Positions 1 through 5,936 of a stretch of 7,964 bases of DNA are shown piece after piece. Made by a program: the position numbers and the translations under genes. This DNA is from Pseudomonadota bacterium (GTDB taxonomy: Bacteria; Pseudomonadota; Alphaproteobacteria; Rhizobiales; Beijerinckiaceae), in the NCBI GenBank assembly GCA_028876585.1, contig JAGWRL010000295.1:1-7964 (forward strand). The letters run 5' to 3'. Position 1 is the stretch's first letter. Each line of letters opens with the position of its first letter. The notes beneath the pieces are model-generated. The model searched no databases, had not been told where the DNA came from, and worked only from the letters and a program-made list of their open reading frames with translations.

Positions 1-68
1 GCGAGCAAGGCGGCGCGGCGCGGCGCGCGCGGCAGGGCGAGGGGCAGGGGGGCGGCGACGTCGGACAT
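1..68 (-). CDS. Possible 5' end of an unidentified leftward gene (partial)
   Basis: An ATG on the minus strand at 68-66 opens a frame that stays open to the window edge, 22 codons. It starts MSDVAAPLPLAL and continues rich in Pro, Ala, Arg and Leu. Third codon positions are nearly all G or C, which fits a coding sequence in this genome, but a random frame in such GC-rich DNA could look the same. No clear Shine-Dalgarno sequence precedes the ATG; the nearest purine-rich stretch is weak. It lies in the same direction as the transporter gene upstream of it, with a 49-base gap that contains a small hairpin. Too little is visible to name a family. Confidence 0.35.
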   Translation of the reverse strand, partial: MSDVAAPLPLALPRAPRRAALL

Positions 69-94
69 GACGCAAAGTCTGCGCCCGAAGCTTT

Positions 95-113
95 AAGAAA
101 CGCGAAAATCGCG
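95..113 (-). terminator. Weak intrinsic terminator-like hairpin after the transporter gene
   Basis: Read on the minus strand, just after the transporter stop codon, there is a five-base-pair stem CGCGA/TCGCG around a TTT loop, followed by TTTCTT. A short stem with a T-rich tail fits a weak Rho-independent terminator. The stem is short, so the call is tentative. Confidence 0.35.
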
Positions 114-117
114 GGCG

Positions 118-1101
118 TCAGGCGCCCGGACGCGCCGCCCGCTCCTCGCGCCACGCCTTGAACGAGAACAGCGCCAGCGCCGTCGCGATCAGCGCCAGCC
201 CGGCGAAATAGAACGGGTTGAGGAAAAACGTCAGTTCCGGGATCGCCCACGACATCGGCAGCGAGATCAGCCCCGTCATCGCCGGCACCAGCAGGAAGAA
301 CATGGTGACGAAGCCGTTGTCATATCCCGTCACCGTCAGCGCCACCTGATACAAAACGCGGCCGATCGAGGCGGCGACGATGGTGCCGAGCATCATCAAG
401 AGGATCGCCGGCGCCTGCGTGAAGACGAGCCCGCCGCGCTCGGCCAGTTGATAGGTCGTGAGCGGGATCAGCACCGTCGCCGGCGCCAGGAAATTGGCGC
501 CGATCGCCGCCGCTTCGTCGTATGGGGAGAACCACTTGCCGATCAGCGTGCCGTTCAGCGCCGACAGGATCGGGATCGGAATCGCGAACACCCAGCTGCC
601 TTTGAAGAAACTGTCGAGCAAGTCGCCGCCGGGTGCGCTCGCCAGCTGGCTCCACGCCACCGCCATCGCGCCGAAAAAGGCGGCGGCGAGACAGCCAAAG
701 AACGTCGGAGCCGCCACCGGAATGCGCACGCCCATGACGACGCGCGCCACCAACGCCGCCCAGAACGGCGACAGGTTGAAGATCGCCGCGATAATGATGG
801 GATGCGCGCCGTTGAGGCCGACCCGATACAGCAGCAGCCCCGTCAGCCCCAAAGCGAAGATGACGGCGAGCTTGCCGTACATCGACGGCGTCGCAAAGAT
901 GGCGGCGAAATCGCGCCGGGCCTGCGGCTTCAGGAGCAGCAGCGGGATCGAGATCAGCAGCGAGACCTGGGTGATGAGCACGAATTGTTCGCTGTCGAGC
1001 CGCCGGGCGGCGAGAAACGACAGCGGCTCCTGCGTCGCCAGCAGACACGCCGTGGAAATCGCCAGCAGCGCGCCGAGTCTGTGGTTGACGCCCTCCGCCA
1101 T
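118..1101 (-). CDS. DMT superfamily transporter, EamA-like inner-membrane protein
   Basis: A 327-residue, very hydrophobic protein with about ten predicted membrane helices. They are arranged as two halves (roughly residues 8-145 and 165-318), the pattern of the drug/metabolite transporter (EamA) family. The first half has helices near 9-30, 40-58, 75-95, 100-122 and 130-150. The second half repeats this after a loop around residues 155-170, and the protein ends in a basic cytoplasmic tail (KAWREERAARPGA). Family members export amino acids, nucleotides or other small metabolites; nothing here identifies the substrate. The ATG start is supported by GAGGG four bases upstream. It lies 75 bases downstream of the histidine kinase gene on the same strand, so the two may be co-transcribed, although a GC-rich hairpin lies in the gap. 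Membrane-protein and family calls are firm; function is not. Confidence 0.85.
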   Translation of the reverse strand: MAEGVNHRLGALLAISTACLLATQEPLSFLAARRLDSEQFVLITQVSLLISIPLLLLKPQARRDFAAIFATPSMYGKLAVIFALGLTGLLLYRVGLNGAHPIIIAAIFNLSPFWAALVARVVMGVRIPVAAPTFFGCLAAAFFGAMAVAWSQLASAPGGDLLDSFFKGSWVFAIPIPILSALNGTLIGKWFSPYDEAAAIGANFLAPATVLIPLTTYQLAERGGLVFTQAPAILLMMLGTIVAASIGRVLYQVALTVTGYDNGFVTMFFLLVPAMTGLISLPMSWAIPELTFFLNPFYFAGLALIATALALFSFKAWREERAARPGA

Positions 1102-1139
1102 GCCGCCCTCGCGCTATAGGGTTTATAGCCGAGGCGAGG

Positions 1140-1162
1140 GGCGCGCGGCGGCGGCGCGCGCC
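1140..1162. repeat. Perfect GC-rich inverted repeat between kinase and transporter genes
   Basis: GGCGCGCG (1140-1147) and CGCGCGCC (1155-1162) form an eight-base-pair stem with a seven-base loop. It begins 14 bases past the histidine kinase stop. No T-tract follows on the minus strand, so it is not a standard intrinsic terminator. It could slow or partly attenuate read-through into the transporter gene, or protect the 3' end of the kinase mRNA. In DNA this GC-rich, some such palindromes arise by chance. Confidence 0.45.
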
Positions 1163-1176
1163 GCAAATCGGCGTGA

Positions 1177-2757
1177 TCAGGCGGCGTTGGGGGCGCGTTT
1201 GCGCCAGCGTCGCGCGCGTTCGACCCGCTTGGCCTCGATCTCGGCCTCCGAGGGGGCGTTGGGATCGAGCGAGGCCAGCGCGTTCATCACCCGCTCGGGC
1301 GGGAAGGTGACGGTCACTTGCGTGCCCTCGCGCACTTTCGAGGTCAGCTTGAACTCGCCGCCGTGCAGTTCGACCAGCCCGCGCACGATCGGCAACCCGA
1401 GCCCGGTGCCTTCCTCGGCGTTCTTCTGCGCCATCGAGCCGCGCCCGAACGACGACAGCACGACCGGGATTTCCGCTTCCGGTATGCCCGGCCCGGTGTC
1501 GCGGATGCACAGATACTGCCCCTGCGCCTCGCTGCGCGCCACCTTCAGCGTCACCCGGCCGCCCTGCGGCGTGAACTTGATCGCGTTGGAGAGGATGTTG
1601 AGCGTGATCTGACGTAAAGCGCGTTCGTCGGCCCACAGGCGCGGCAGCTCCTCGTCGATGTCCTCCACCACCTCGATGCTCTTGGTCTTGGCGCGCAAGG
1701 CCAACAGGTGCCGGCATTCCTCGACCACGCCGGCCAGCGACACCGCCTCCTCCTTCAAGTCATAGCGGCCCGCCTCGACGCGCGAGAGATCGAGGATCTC
1801 GTTGATCAGCATCAGGAGGTGCTGGCCGCTGGAATGGATGTCGGTGGAATATTCTTTGTAGGAGGGGCTCGCGTGCGGCCCGAACAGTTCCGCCTTCATC
1901 ACCTCGGAGAAGCCGAGGATGGCGTTGAGCGGGGTGCGCAATTCGTGGCTCATGGTGGCGAGAAACCGCGATTTGGCGAGATTGGCGCCTTCCGCCCGCC
2001 GCCGCGCCTCGTCGGAATTGAGCTTGGCCTGCTCCAGTTCGGCGATCAGGGCGTCCTTCTCCTCCTGGAACGAGAACCCGGCCAGGGCGGAGCGCAACAG
2101 GCGGTTGGCGAGCACGATGAAATAGACCAGCACGCCGCCGCAAAGGGCTGCGAGCAGTGCGAAATCCATCGGCGCGCGGGCGCCGACCGACCACAGGATC
2201 GCGCCGACGATGGGCGCCAGTCCCGCCCCCACGGCGGCCGGAATCGCCGAGGCGGTCATCGCGATCATGCCGGCGATCAGGATCAGCAGCACCAAAGTGA
2301 AGCCGTGCGCGCTGGGGTCTTTGACGGAGAGCAGCAGCGCCACGCCGCAGGCCCAGGCGCAGCCTTCGAGAAACTGCGTCAGCACGAACAGGGCGCGATA
2401 GAGGCCCGCCTCGCTCTCGGGATTGGCGAGCCCGAGATATTTCGCGCCCAGGACATAACGCGCGCCGATCATCACGAGCGAGGCGGCGAGCCAGATTAGC
2501 GTCAGGATCGGCGGCGCCCAGGTTTGCGCGGCGGCGCCGACGCCGAGCGTCAGCAGCGCGGCGGCCGGCGCGCCGCTGCGCGCGCTCTCGGCGAACAGAC
2601 GCACCATGCTGTCGAACGGCCCGGCGGCGTCGCCGGTGCTGCTGGTCAGCGCGTGGCGGACGTGCTTGAGCTTGATGTTCATCTTGCGGCGACGCGCAAT
2701 GTCCTCGGGATCGCCCCGACGACCCCGCTCGATCATCTCCGCCGTCACTTCCGACAT
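1177..2757 (-). CDS. Membrane-bound sensor histidine kinase (PleC/DivJ-like HisKA core)
   Basis: About 526 residues. The N-terminus is basic and cytoplasmic (1-60) and is followed by about six hydrophobic helices (about residues 62-220) with short loops. A likely coiled-coil linker spans 230-264. The HisKA dimerisation domain has the H-box SHELRTP with the phospho-accepting His271. The HATPase_c domain has an N-box (NILSNAIKF, about 387-395), G1 DTGPG (420-424) and G2 GTGLG (450-454). All residues needed for autophosphorylation are present. The stretch after the H-box (GFSEVM, LFGP, EY, DI, SSG, LL, INEILDLSRVEAGR) is the pattern seen in alphaproteobacterial PleC/DivJ/PdhS-type kinases, but general kinases of the class share it, so a cell-cycle role is not established. 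There is no PAS domain or large periplasmic sensor loop, so the signal is probably sensed in or at the membrane. No response regulator gene is adjacent, which makes it an orphan kinase. The ATG at 2757 is preferred; an upstream in-frame TTG at 2775 would add six residues and has GGGG nearby. The C-terminal tail is unusually basic (RVERARRWRKRAP). Confidence 0.88.
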   Translation of the reverse strand: MSEVTAEMIERGRRGDPEDIARRRKMNIKLKHVRHALTSSTGDAAGPFDSMVRLFAESARSGAPAAALLTLGVGAAAQTWAPPILTLIWLAASLVMIGARYVLGAKYLGLANPESEAGLYRALFVLTQFLEGCAWACGVALLLSVKDPSAHGFTLVLLILIAGMIAMTASAIPAAVGAGLAPIVGAILWSVGARAPMDFALLAALCGGVLVYFIVLANRLLRSALAGFSFQEEKDALIAELEQAKLNSDEARRRAEGANLAKSRFLATMSHELRTPLNAILGFSEVMKAELFGPHASPSYKEYSTDIHSSGQHLLMLINEILDLSRVEAGRYDLKEEAVSLAGVVEECRHLLALRAKTKSIEVVEDIDEELPRLWADERALRQITLNILSNAIKFTPQGGRVTLKVARSEAQGQYLCIRDTGPGIPEAEIPVVLSSFGRGSMAQKNAEEGTGLGLPIVRGLVELHGGEFKLTSKVREGTQVTVTFPPERVMNALASLDPNAPSEAEIEAKRVERARRWRKRAPNAA

Positions 2758-2868
2758 GGCCGCCCGAACACGCAACGCTTACCCCAGCGACAAATATGGG
2801 CCGCACACGTTAACGATGCGCTGACGCTAAGCGTCGATTTAGCGCTTTTGTCGGTGTAAGGTGTTAAC

Positions 2869-2874
2869 GGGGGA
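2869..2874 (+). promoter_or_regulatory. Ribosome binding site fixing the GST start
   Basis: GGGGGA lies seven bases before the ATG at 2882. It supports that start over an in-frame GTG at 2861, which would add seven residues (including LTGDD) ahead of the conserved MRLYHS opening of the thioredoxin fold. Confidence 0.6.
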
Positions 2875-2881
2875 TGACAAA

Positions 2882-3493
2882 ATGCGGTTGTATCACTCGG
2901 CGTCCGCGCCCAACCCGCGGCGCGTGCGGATGTTTCTGGCGGAGAAGGGGATCGAGATCCCGCTGGTGGCGCTCGATCTGGCCAGGCTGGAGCAGCGCGG
3001 CGACGCCTTTTCGGCGAAAAACCCGTTTCAGATCGTGCCAGCGCTCGAACTCGACGACGGCTCGGTGATCACCGAATCGATCGCCATCTGCCGCTATCTC
3101 GAAGATTTGCATCCCGAGCCGGCTTTGTTCGGGACCACGCCGCGCGAGCGGGCGGAGGTCGAGATGTGGCAGCGGCTGGCCGAGTTCCAGTTGCTTCTGC
3201 CGATCGCCATGACCTTCCGCCACACCCACCCCGCGATGCGCGAGATGGAGCCGTTGCAGATCGGCGATTGGGCCGAGGTCAACCGCGCCCGGGCGCTGAC
3301 TTCGATGCGGCGGTTCGACACGGCGCTGGCGTCGCGCAATTACCTCGCCGGCGAGCGGTTCAGCGTCGCCGACATCACCGGCCTGATCGCGCTCGATTTC
3401 ACCAAGCCGGCGCGGATCGCGATTCCCTCGGAGCTGACGCATCTCCACCGCTGGCGCGCCGAGATCGCCGCCCGGCCCAGCGCGCGGGCGTGA
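2882..3493 (+). CDS. Glutathione S-transferase family protein
   Basis: A 203-residue soluble cytoplasmic protein of normal length for a bacterial GST. The N-terminal thioredoxin-like domain (1-78) opens MRLYHSASAPNPRRVR. It carries the glutathione-site features VP with the cis-proline (Val52-Pro53) and the ES pair (Glu65-Ser66) in ITESIAICRYLE. The all-helical C-terminal domain (about 85-203) contains the N-capping-box motif SVADI (161-165) and ends with a WRAEIAARPSA helix typical of the family. The catalytic residue is uncertain; Ser6 or Ser8 in the first loop is a candidate. The likely role is glutathione conjugation or glutathione-dependent detoxification, substrate unknown. It is transcribed divergently from the histidine kinase across an intergenic gap of about 120 bases that must hold both promoters. 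Confidence 0.9.
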   Translation: MRLYHSASAPNPRRVRMFLAEKGIEIPLVALDLARLEQRGDAFSAKNPFQIVPALELDDGSVITESIAICRYLEDLHPEPALFGTTPRERAEVEMWQRLAEFQLLLPIAMTFRHTHPAMREMEPLQIGDWAEVNRARALTSMRRFDTALASRNYLAGERFSVADITGLIALDFTKPARIAIPSELTHLHRWRAEIAARPSARA

Positions 3494-3514
3494 TCGGGCG
3501 CGCGCAAGCCCTTG

Positions 3515-3532
3515 CCGGAAGCGGCTTTCCGG
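3515..3532 (+). repeat. Inverted repeat downstream of the GST gene, possible terminator stem
   Basis: CCGGAA (3515-3520) and TTCCGG (3527-3532) form a six-base-pair stem with a six-base loop, 21 bases after the GST stop. It is followed by GGGCGTTC rather than a T-tract. It may help end the GST transcript but is not a canonical intrinsic terminator. Confidence 0.35.
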
Positions 3533-3582
3533 GGGCGTTCGCGGCGCTTTCCGACCCCGCCGCGCCGACGCGTTTTGCCCGC

Positions 3583-3611
3583 TGGACAAGCGCCGGCGCC
3601 CCCCCTATAAG
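3583..3611 (+). promoter_or_regulatory. Sigma-70-type promoter of the tRNA-Phe gene
   Basis: TGGACA (3583-3588) as -35 and TATAAG (3606-3611) as -10 are separated by exactly 17 bases. Both are close to the housekeeping consensus (TTGACA and TATAAT) and stand out against GC-rich surroundings. Transcription would begin near 3617-3620, giving a leader of about 22 bases before the mature tRNA. Confidence 0.75.
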
Positions 3612-3621
3612 CCGCGCCACC

Positions 3622-3639
3622 GACGCGTTTCGACGCGTC
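3622..3639 (+). repeat. Leader hairpin with TTCG loop next to the tRNA 5' end
   Basis: GACGCGT (3622-3628), a TTCG tetraloop (3629-3632) and ACGCGTC (3633-3639) form a perfect seven-base-pair hairpin. It ends one base before the first base of the tRNA. With transcription starting near 3618, nearly the whole 5' leader removed by RNase P would be this hairpin. Confidence 0.6.
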
Positions 3640-3640
3640 C

Positions 3641-3716
3641 GCCCAGGTAGCTCAGTTGGTAGAGCATGCGACTGAAAATCGCAGTGTCGGTGGTTCGATT
3701 CCGCCCCTGGGCACCA
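3641..3716 (+). tRNA. tRNA-Phe (anticodon GAA)
   Basis: A complete 76-base tRNA. The acceptor stem is GCCCAGG (3641-3647) with CCTGGGC (3706-3712), A73 as discriminator, and CCA encoded at 3714-3716. The anticodon stem is TGCGA/TCGCA around the loop CTGAAAA, so the anticodon GAA (3674-3676) reads UUU and UUC codons for phenylalanine. The T stem is GGTGG/CCGCC with one G-U pair around the loop TTCGATT. The D-loop region contains the conserved AGCTCAGTTGGTAGAGC. Its own promoter lies upstream. An integrase remnant follows about 100 bases downstream, suggesting that the 3' half of this gene served as an integration site. Confidence 0.97.
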
Positions 3717-3784
3717 TTTCACCTTTTATTAGTGGAGCATGCGGACGCATTGCTTCGTCCCTCCAGGGGGTAGATTCCGGGGTG

Positions 3785-3803
3785 CTTTGGCCTATCCCCA
3801 AAG
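3785..3803. repeat. Small inverted repeat upstream of the integrase remnant
   Basis: CTTTGG (3785-3790) and CCAAAG (3798-3803) form a six-base-pair stem with a seven-base loop, 13 bases before the integrase ATG. It could be a remnant of the old integrase control or attachment region. Support is limited to the symmetry. Confidence 0.3.
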
Positions 3804-3816
3804 GCGATGCCTCCCG

Positions 3817-3915
3817 ATGTCCCTCCGCCACTTCGTCATCCAAGCCGCGAAGCCCCGCGAGAAGGCTTACAAGCTCGCGGACGGCGGCGGCCTCTCCCTT
3901 CTTGTGGGACGCCTA
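3817..3915 (+). pseudogene. Truncated tyrosine-recombinase integrase, N-terminal remnant
   Basis: From the ATG at 3817 the frame reads MSLRHF, then AAKPREKAYKLADGGGLSLLV at about residues 10-30. This is the arm-type DNA-binding start (DUF4102/Arm-DNA-bind) of P4-like phage and island integrases, where the pattern KPREK-YKL-DGGGL-LLV is characteristic. A faint match continues in the same frame (AGRRLAR, compare the family's AGxKLWR), after which similarity is lost. The frame closes at 4107 after 96 residues. A full integrase has about 400 residues and needs the catalytic R-H-R-Y set, none of which is present. The protein cannot recombine DNA. It reads away from the tRNA-Phe gene, the usual arrangement for an island integrase beside its attachment site. 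The end coordinate is approximate. Confidence 0.72.
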
Positions 3916-3970
3916 GTGCAAGCCGGGCGCCGTCTGGCGCGCAGTCGTCAGGCCACGCTTACGATCCCCC

Positions 3971-4083
3971 GTCATCCACCGTCCTTCGCGAGCGCCGAGA
4001 AACGCTTCGCGTTTTTCACGGCGAAGCGATTTATCCCCGCTAGGTCGCTGGCCTCCTTGTTGGCGCCGCGACCTCGCGATGAC
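3971..4083. repeat. About 113-base intergenic element with inverted ends (MITE/REP-like)
   Basis: The ends are GTCATC (3971-3976) and GATGAC (4078-4083). GCGAG follows the left end at 3987-3991 after an 11-base insertion, and its complement CTCGC abuts the right end. Nested inside are CGCTTCGC/GCGAAGCG (4003-4010 and 4021-4028) and GGTCGC/GCGACC (4043-4048 and 4068-4073). The sequence has no coding features of its own. The GTCATxGCGAG-type ends recall dispersed intergenic repeats common in alphaproteobacterial genomes. That resemblance is from memory, and copy number cannot be judged from one window. Confidence 0.45.
3997..4028 (-). terminator. Candidate terminator for the cold-shock/DUF192 operon
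   Basis: On the minus strand, CGCTTCGC and GCGAAGCG form a perfect eight-base-pair stem with a ten-base loop, followed directly by TTTCTC. It lies about 75 bases beyond the DUF192 stop codon and is the first hairpin with a T-rich tail there. The T-tract is short, so efficiency is uncertain. It lies inside the inverted-repeat element. Confidence 0.4.
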
Positions 4084-4103
4084 AATTCCCGTCGCCGCGC
4101 GCG

Positions 4104-4544
4104 CTAATGCAGGAAGAACGGGAAGTTGACCTTGTCGCCCGGCTTCAGGTGGATCGCCGCCGCCTGGCCGGCGTTCAGCTCCAATACGCCGGTGACGGGG
4201 CCGCCGGAGGGGATGATCGCCTCCGACAACGGCTTGGCGTTTTGCTCCACCCGAACCACCGTGCCGTCGATGTCGATGAACACCATGTCGAGCGGCAACA
4301 GCGTGTCCTTCATCCAGAAGGAGACGGGTTCGCGCGCGGGAAACTCGAACAGCATGCCGTGGTCGGGCGCCATTGTCTCGCGCAACATCAACCCGTGCTC
4401 GCGCGTCGCCGCGTCATTGGCGATTTCCACTTCGTAGTGATGCGCGCCGGTCGAAGTGACGACGTCGAGCCCCTCGACGGCGGCGGCGAGGCTGGAAGCG
4501 CCGAGCAGAGCCAGCAACGGCGCCGCGAACAGCGCCCGCTTCAA
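4104..4544 (-). CDS. DUF192 family exported protein
   Basis: 146 residues starting [22 protein letters not shown], a Sec signal peptide with likely cleavage after an Ala-rich site near residue 21-23, so the mature protein should be periplasmic. The rest is one DUF192 domain. Its hallmark is [18 protein letters not shown] (49-65), then [16 protein letters not shown] (77-91) and [10 protein letters not shown] with a closing LKPGD (about 119-137). The molecular function of DUF192 is not established. The start is a TTG (4544-4542) that overlaps the TGA stop of the upstream cold-shock gene by two bases (TTGA), so translation is probably coupled. No ATG fits the signal peptide; a longer frame upstream belongs to the shadow of the cold-shock gene. 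The cold-shock/DUF192 pairing recurs in alphaproteobacteria, but no functional link is known to me. Confidence 0.88.
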   Translation of the reverse strand: MKRALFAAPLLALLGASSLAAAVEGLDVVTSTGAHHYEVEIANDAATREHGLMLRETMAPDHGMLFEFPAREPVSFWMKDTLLPLDMVFIDIDGTVVRVEQNAKPLSEAIIPSGGPVTGVLELNAGQAAAIHLKPGDKVNFPFFLH

Positions 4545-5131
4545 TGCGCGACCTGGGTGCGCAGTCCTTCGAGCGGCCGCACTTCGACGGCGAGCAGGCC
4601 CTTCGGCCCCGGCCCGAACCGCGCCAGCATGGTGTCGCCGGGCTTGGGATCGATGAAGCCGTAACGGCGCAACGTCTCCATATGGACGAAAATATCCTCC
4701 GTCCCCTCGCCGCGCGTCAGGAAGCCGAAGCCGCGCGAGCGGTTGAACCATTTGACGATGACGATCTCGAAGCTGCCGACCTGCGCCGCCTGCGCGCGCG
4801 CCCGCATAGGCGCGTCGGCCGCCGTCGCCGAGGCTTCGCCCGGCGTCACCGACAGCACCTTGATGACTTGCAGGCCGCGGTCGCGCTTGTGCGCCTCGGC
4901 GACCACGCGGGCGCCTTCGGTCAGCGTCACGAAGCCGTCGCGCCGCAGCACGGTGACATGGATCAGCACGTCGCCGCCGCCGTCTTCGGGCACGATGAAG
5001 CCGTAGCCCTTGGTGACGTCGAACCATTTGACGCGGCCCGCGACCTCGACCAAAGCCGCGCTGCGTTCGCTTGCGGCGCCCAATTGAAAATCGAAGCCGG
5101 CTGGTTGCCCCTTTTCGGTGTCTTCGCTCAA
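4541..5131 (-). CDS. Cold-shock protein with two cold-shock domains
   Basis: About 196 residues with two complete cold-shock (OB-fold) domains joined by an Ala-rich linker (about 97-120). Domain 1 has VKWFD (34-38), RNP1-like KGYGFI (41-46) and RNP2-like DVLIHV (54-59). Domain 2 has VKWFN (126-130), RGFGFL (133-138) and DIFVHM (146-151). Such proteins bind single-stranded RNA or DNA and loosen mRNA structure; the tandem form of about 200 residues is common in alphaproteobacteria, unlike the single-domain CspA of about 70 residues. The start is uncertain because no ATG is in range. I chose TTG at 5131 (SEDTEKG), with GGGGG eight bases upstream. An in-frame GTG at 5146 is the alternative, and an in-frame TTG at 5263 would add 44 residues of unconvincing sequence. 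It is followed by, and overlaps, the DUF192 gene. Confidence 0.9.
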   Translation of the reverse strand: MSEDTEKGQPAGFDFQLGAASERSAALVEVAGRVKWFDVTKGYGFIVPEDGGGDVLIHVTVLRRDGFVTLTEGARVVAEAHKRDRGLQVIKVLSVTPGEASATAADAPMRARAQAAQVGSFEIVIVKWFNRSRGFGFLTRGEGTEDIFVHMETLRRYGFIDPKPGDTMLARFGPGPKGLLAVEVRPLEGLRTQVAH

Positions 5132-5331
5132 AGCTCGGGCCCCCACGTCAAATCCGCACGCTTGAAAATTCTCGTGCGTCCGGTCGTCACGCCCGCTTCC
5201 CGCCAAGCTGGGCTGAGACGAGGCGAATCGACGCACGCGTGATTCTCGCAAACAACATAGCAAAATGGTTGGCGCCGAGTAGCGAAATTATGTCCGCTTG
5301 CGCGAAGATTGTGGATAGATCGCGCATCGGC

Positions 5332-5368
5332 CAAACAAAAGCCCGCCTCGGCGGCGCCGGGGCGGGCT
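5332..5368 (-). terminator. Strong intrinsic terminator of rpoZ
   Basis: On the minus strand the stem AGCCCGCC/GGCGGGCT (5368-5361 with 5347-5340) is capped by an inner CGGC/GCCG helix. It is followed by TTTTGTTT. It begins 28 bases after the rpoZ stop. This is the clearest Rho-independent terminator in the window and separates rpoZ from the cold-shock operon on the same strand, which must therefore have its own promoter in 5132-5330. Confidence 0.82.
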
Positions 5369-5396
5369 GACAGGTCAAGTAAAGCCGATAAAGCCT

Positions 5397-5786
5397 TTAC
5401 TCAGCGTCATCTTCCGGCTCGGGCGGCGGCGCCATGCCTTCCAGCCCGCGCAACAGGTCTTCCTCGGTCATGCGGTCGAATTGCGCCTCGGCGCCGGGAT
5501 CGAGCGAGGCGGAGATCGGCGCGAGCGGCGGCGCGGCCTCGGCCTCCGGCTCGTCCACCTCGACCTGCTTTTGCAGCGAATGGATCAGATCTTCTTTGAG
5601 ATCATTGGGATGCAGCTTGGAATCGGCGATTTCGCGCAGCGCGACGACCGGGTTCTTGTCGTTGTCGCGCGCGACGTGGATGTTCGAGCCCGACGAGATC
5701 GCGCGCGCGCGATGGCTCGCCATCAGCACGAGTTCGAAGCGGTTATCGACCTTGTCAATGCAATCTTCGACGGTGACGCGCGCCAT
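5397..5786 (-). CDS. rpoZ: DNA-directed RNA polymerase omega subunit
   Basis: 129 residues. The N-terminal half is the conserved omega fold: [29 protein letters not shown] (15-30), then [13 protein letters not shown] (43-55). Omega binds and helps fold the beta-prime subunit of RNA polymerase and in many proteobacteria contributes to the ppGpp response. The C-terminal part (from about residue 75) is acidic and proline-rich ([12 protein letters not shown], ending PEPEDDAE); this extension is usual in alphaproteobacteria and is probably disordered. The ATG is supported by GAGGAG five bases upstream. The gene has its own terminator and diverges from the YqhA-like gene, so it appears monocistronic. 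The stringent-response gene relA/spoT, often next to rpoZ in related genomes, is not adjacent on the downstream side. Confidence 0.96.
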   Translation of the reverse strand: MARVTVEDCIDKVDNRFELVLMASHRARAISSGSNIHVARDNDKNPVVALREIADSKLHPNDLKEDLIHSLQKQVEVDEPEAEAAPPLAPISASLDPGAEAQFDRMTEEDLLRGLEGMAPPPEPEDDAE

Positions 5787-5828
5787 GGCGGCTCCTCATG
5801 CGGCGAATTTCGGGTGGGTTAAACGCGG

Positions 5829-5857
5829 CCCTTACACGCAAGCGCGCGCGTTGGCAA
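5829..5857 (-). promoter_or_regulatory. Possible rpoZ promoter
   Basis: On the minus strand, TTGCCA (5857-5852) resembles a -35 box, with TAAGGG (5834-5829) seventeen bases downstream in the -10 position. The -35 is one base from consensus and the -10 is poor. Position suits rpoZ, about 40 bases before its start codon. Confidence 0.3.
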
Positions 5858-5923
5858 CATCGGCGGGGCTGGCGCGCTGTTCCCGCCGCAGCGCGGCGTG
5901 CTACAGCGCGGCGGCGCGATTGC

Positions 5924-5928
5924 GAGGA
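5924..5928 (+). promoter_or_regulatory. Ribosome binding site fixing a GTG start
   Basis: GAGGA lies eight bases before the GTG at 5937. This favours that GTG over an upstream in-frame start at 5898, which has no such signal and would add 13 residues unlike the family's N-terminus. Confidence 0.6.
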
Positions 5929-5936
5929 CAATTCCC

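Noticed and set aside
1122..1127. TATAAA on the minus strand as the -10 box of a transporter promoter
   Set aside because: No -35 box is found 16-18 bases upstream, where the sequence is a GC-only palindrome. A promoter remains possible but unsupported.
458..1612. A 384-codon plus-strand frame opposite the transporter and kinase
   Set aside because: Antisense to recognisable genes, and composition reflects the complementary codons rather than a protein family.
320..1717. A 465-codon minus-strand frame spanning the transporter and the end of the kinase
   Set aside because: It is an out-of-frame shadow of both genes: Arg/Gly-rich, no motif, and crossing the gene boundary.
1760..2806. A 348-codon minus-strand frame overlapping the kinase N-terminal half
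   Set aside because: Arg-rich shadow in the wrong frame, while the kinase frame holds the H-box and helices.
3697..3779. GATTCCG in the tRNA T-arm and again at 3773-3779 as an attachment-site duplication
   Set aside because: Only seven bases match and the flanks differ. A real attachment repeat would extend over most of the tRNA 3' end.
3817..4107. The integrase stub as a functional small gene, for example an excisionase or regulator
   Set aside because: Only the first 30 or so residues match the integrase arm-binding region. The rest runs through an inverted-repeat element and ends by chance.
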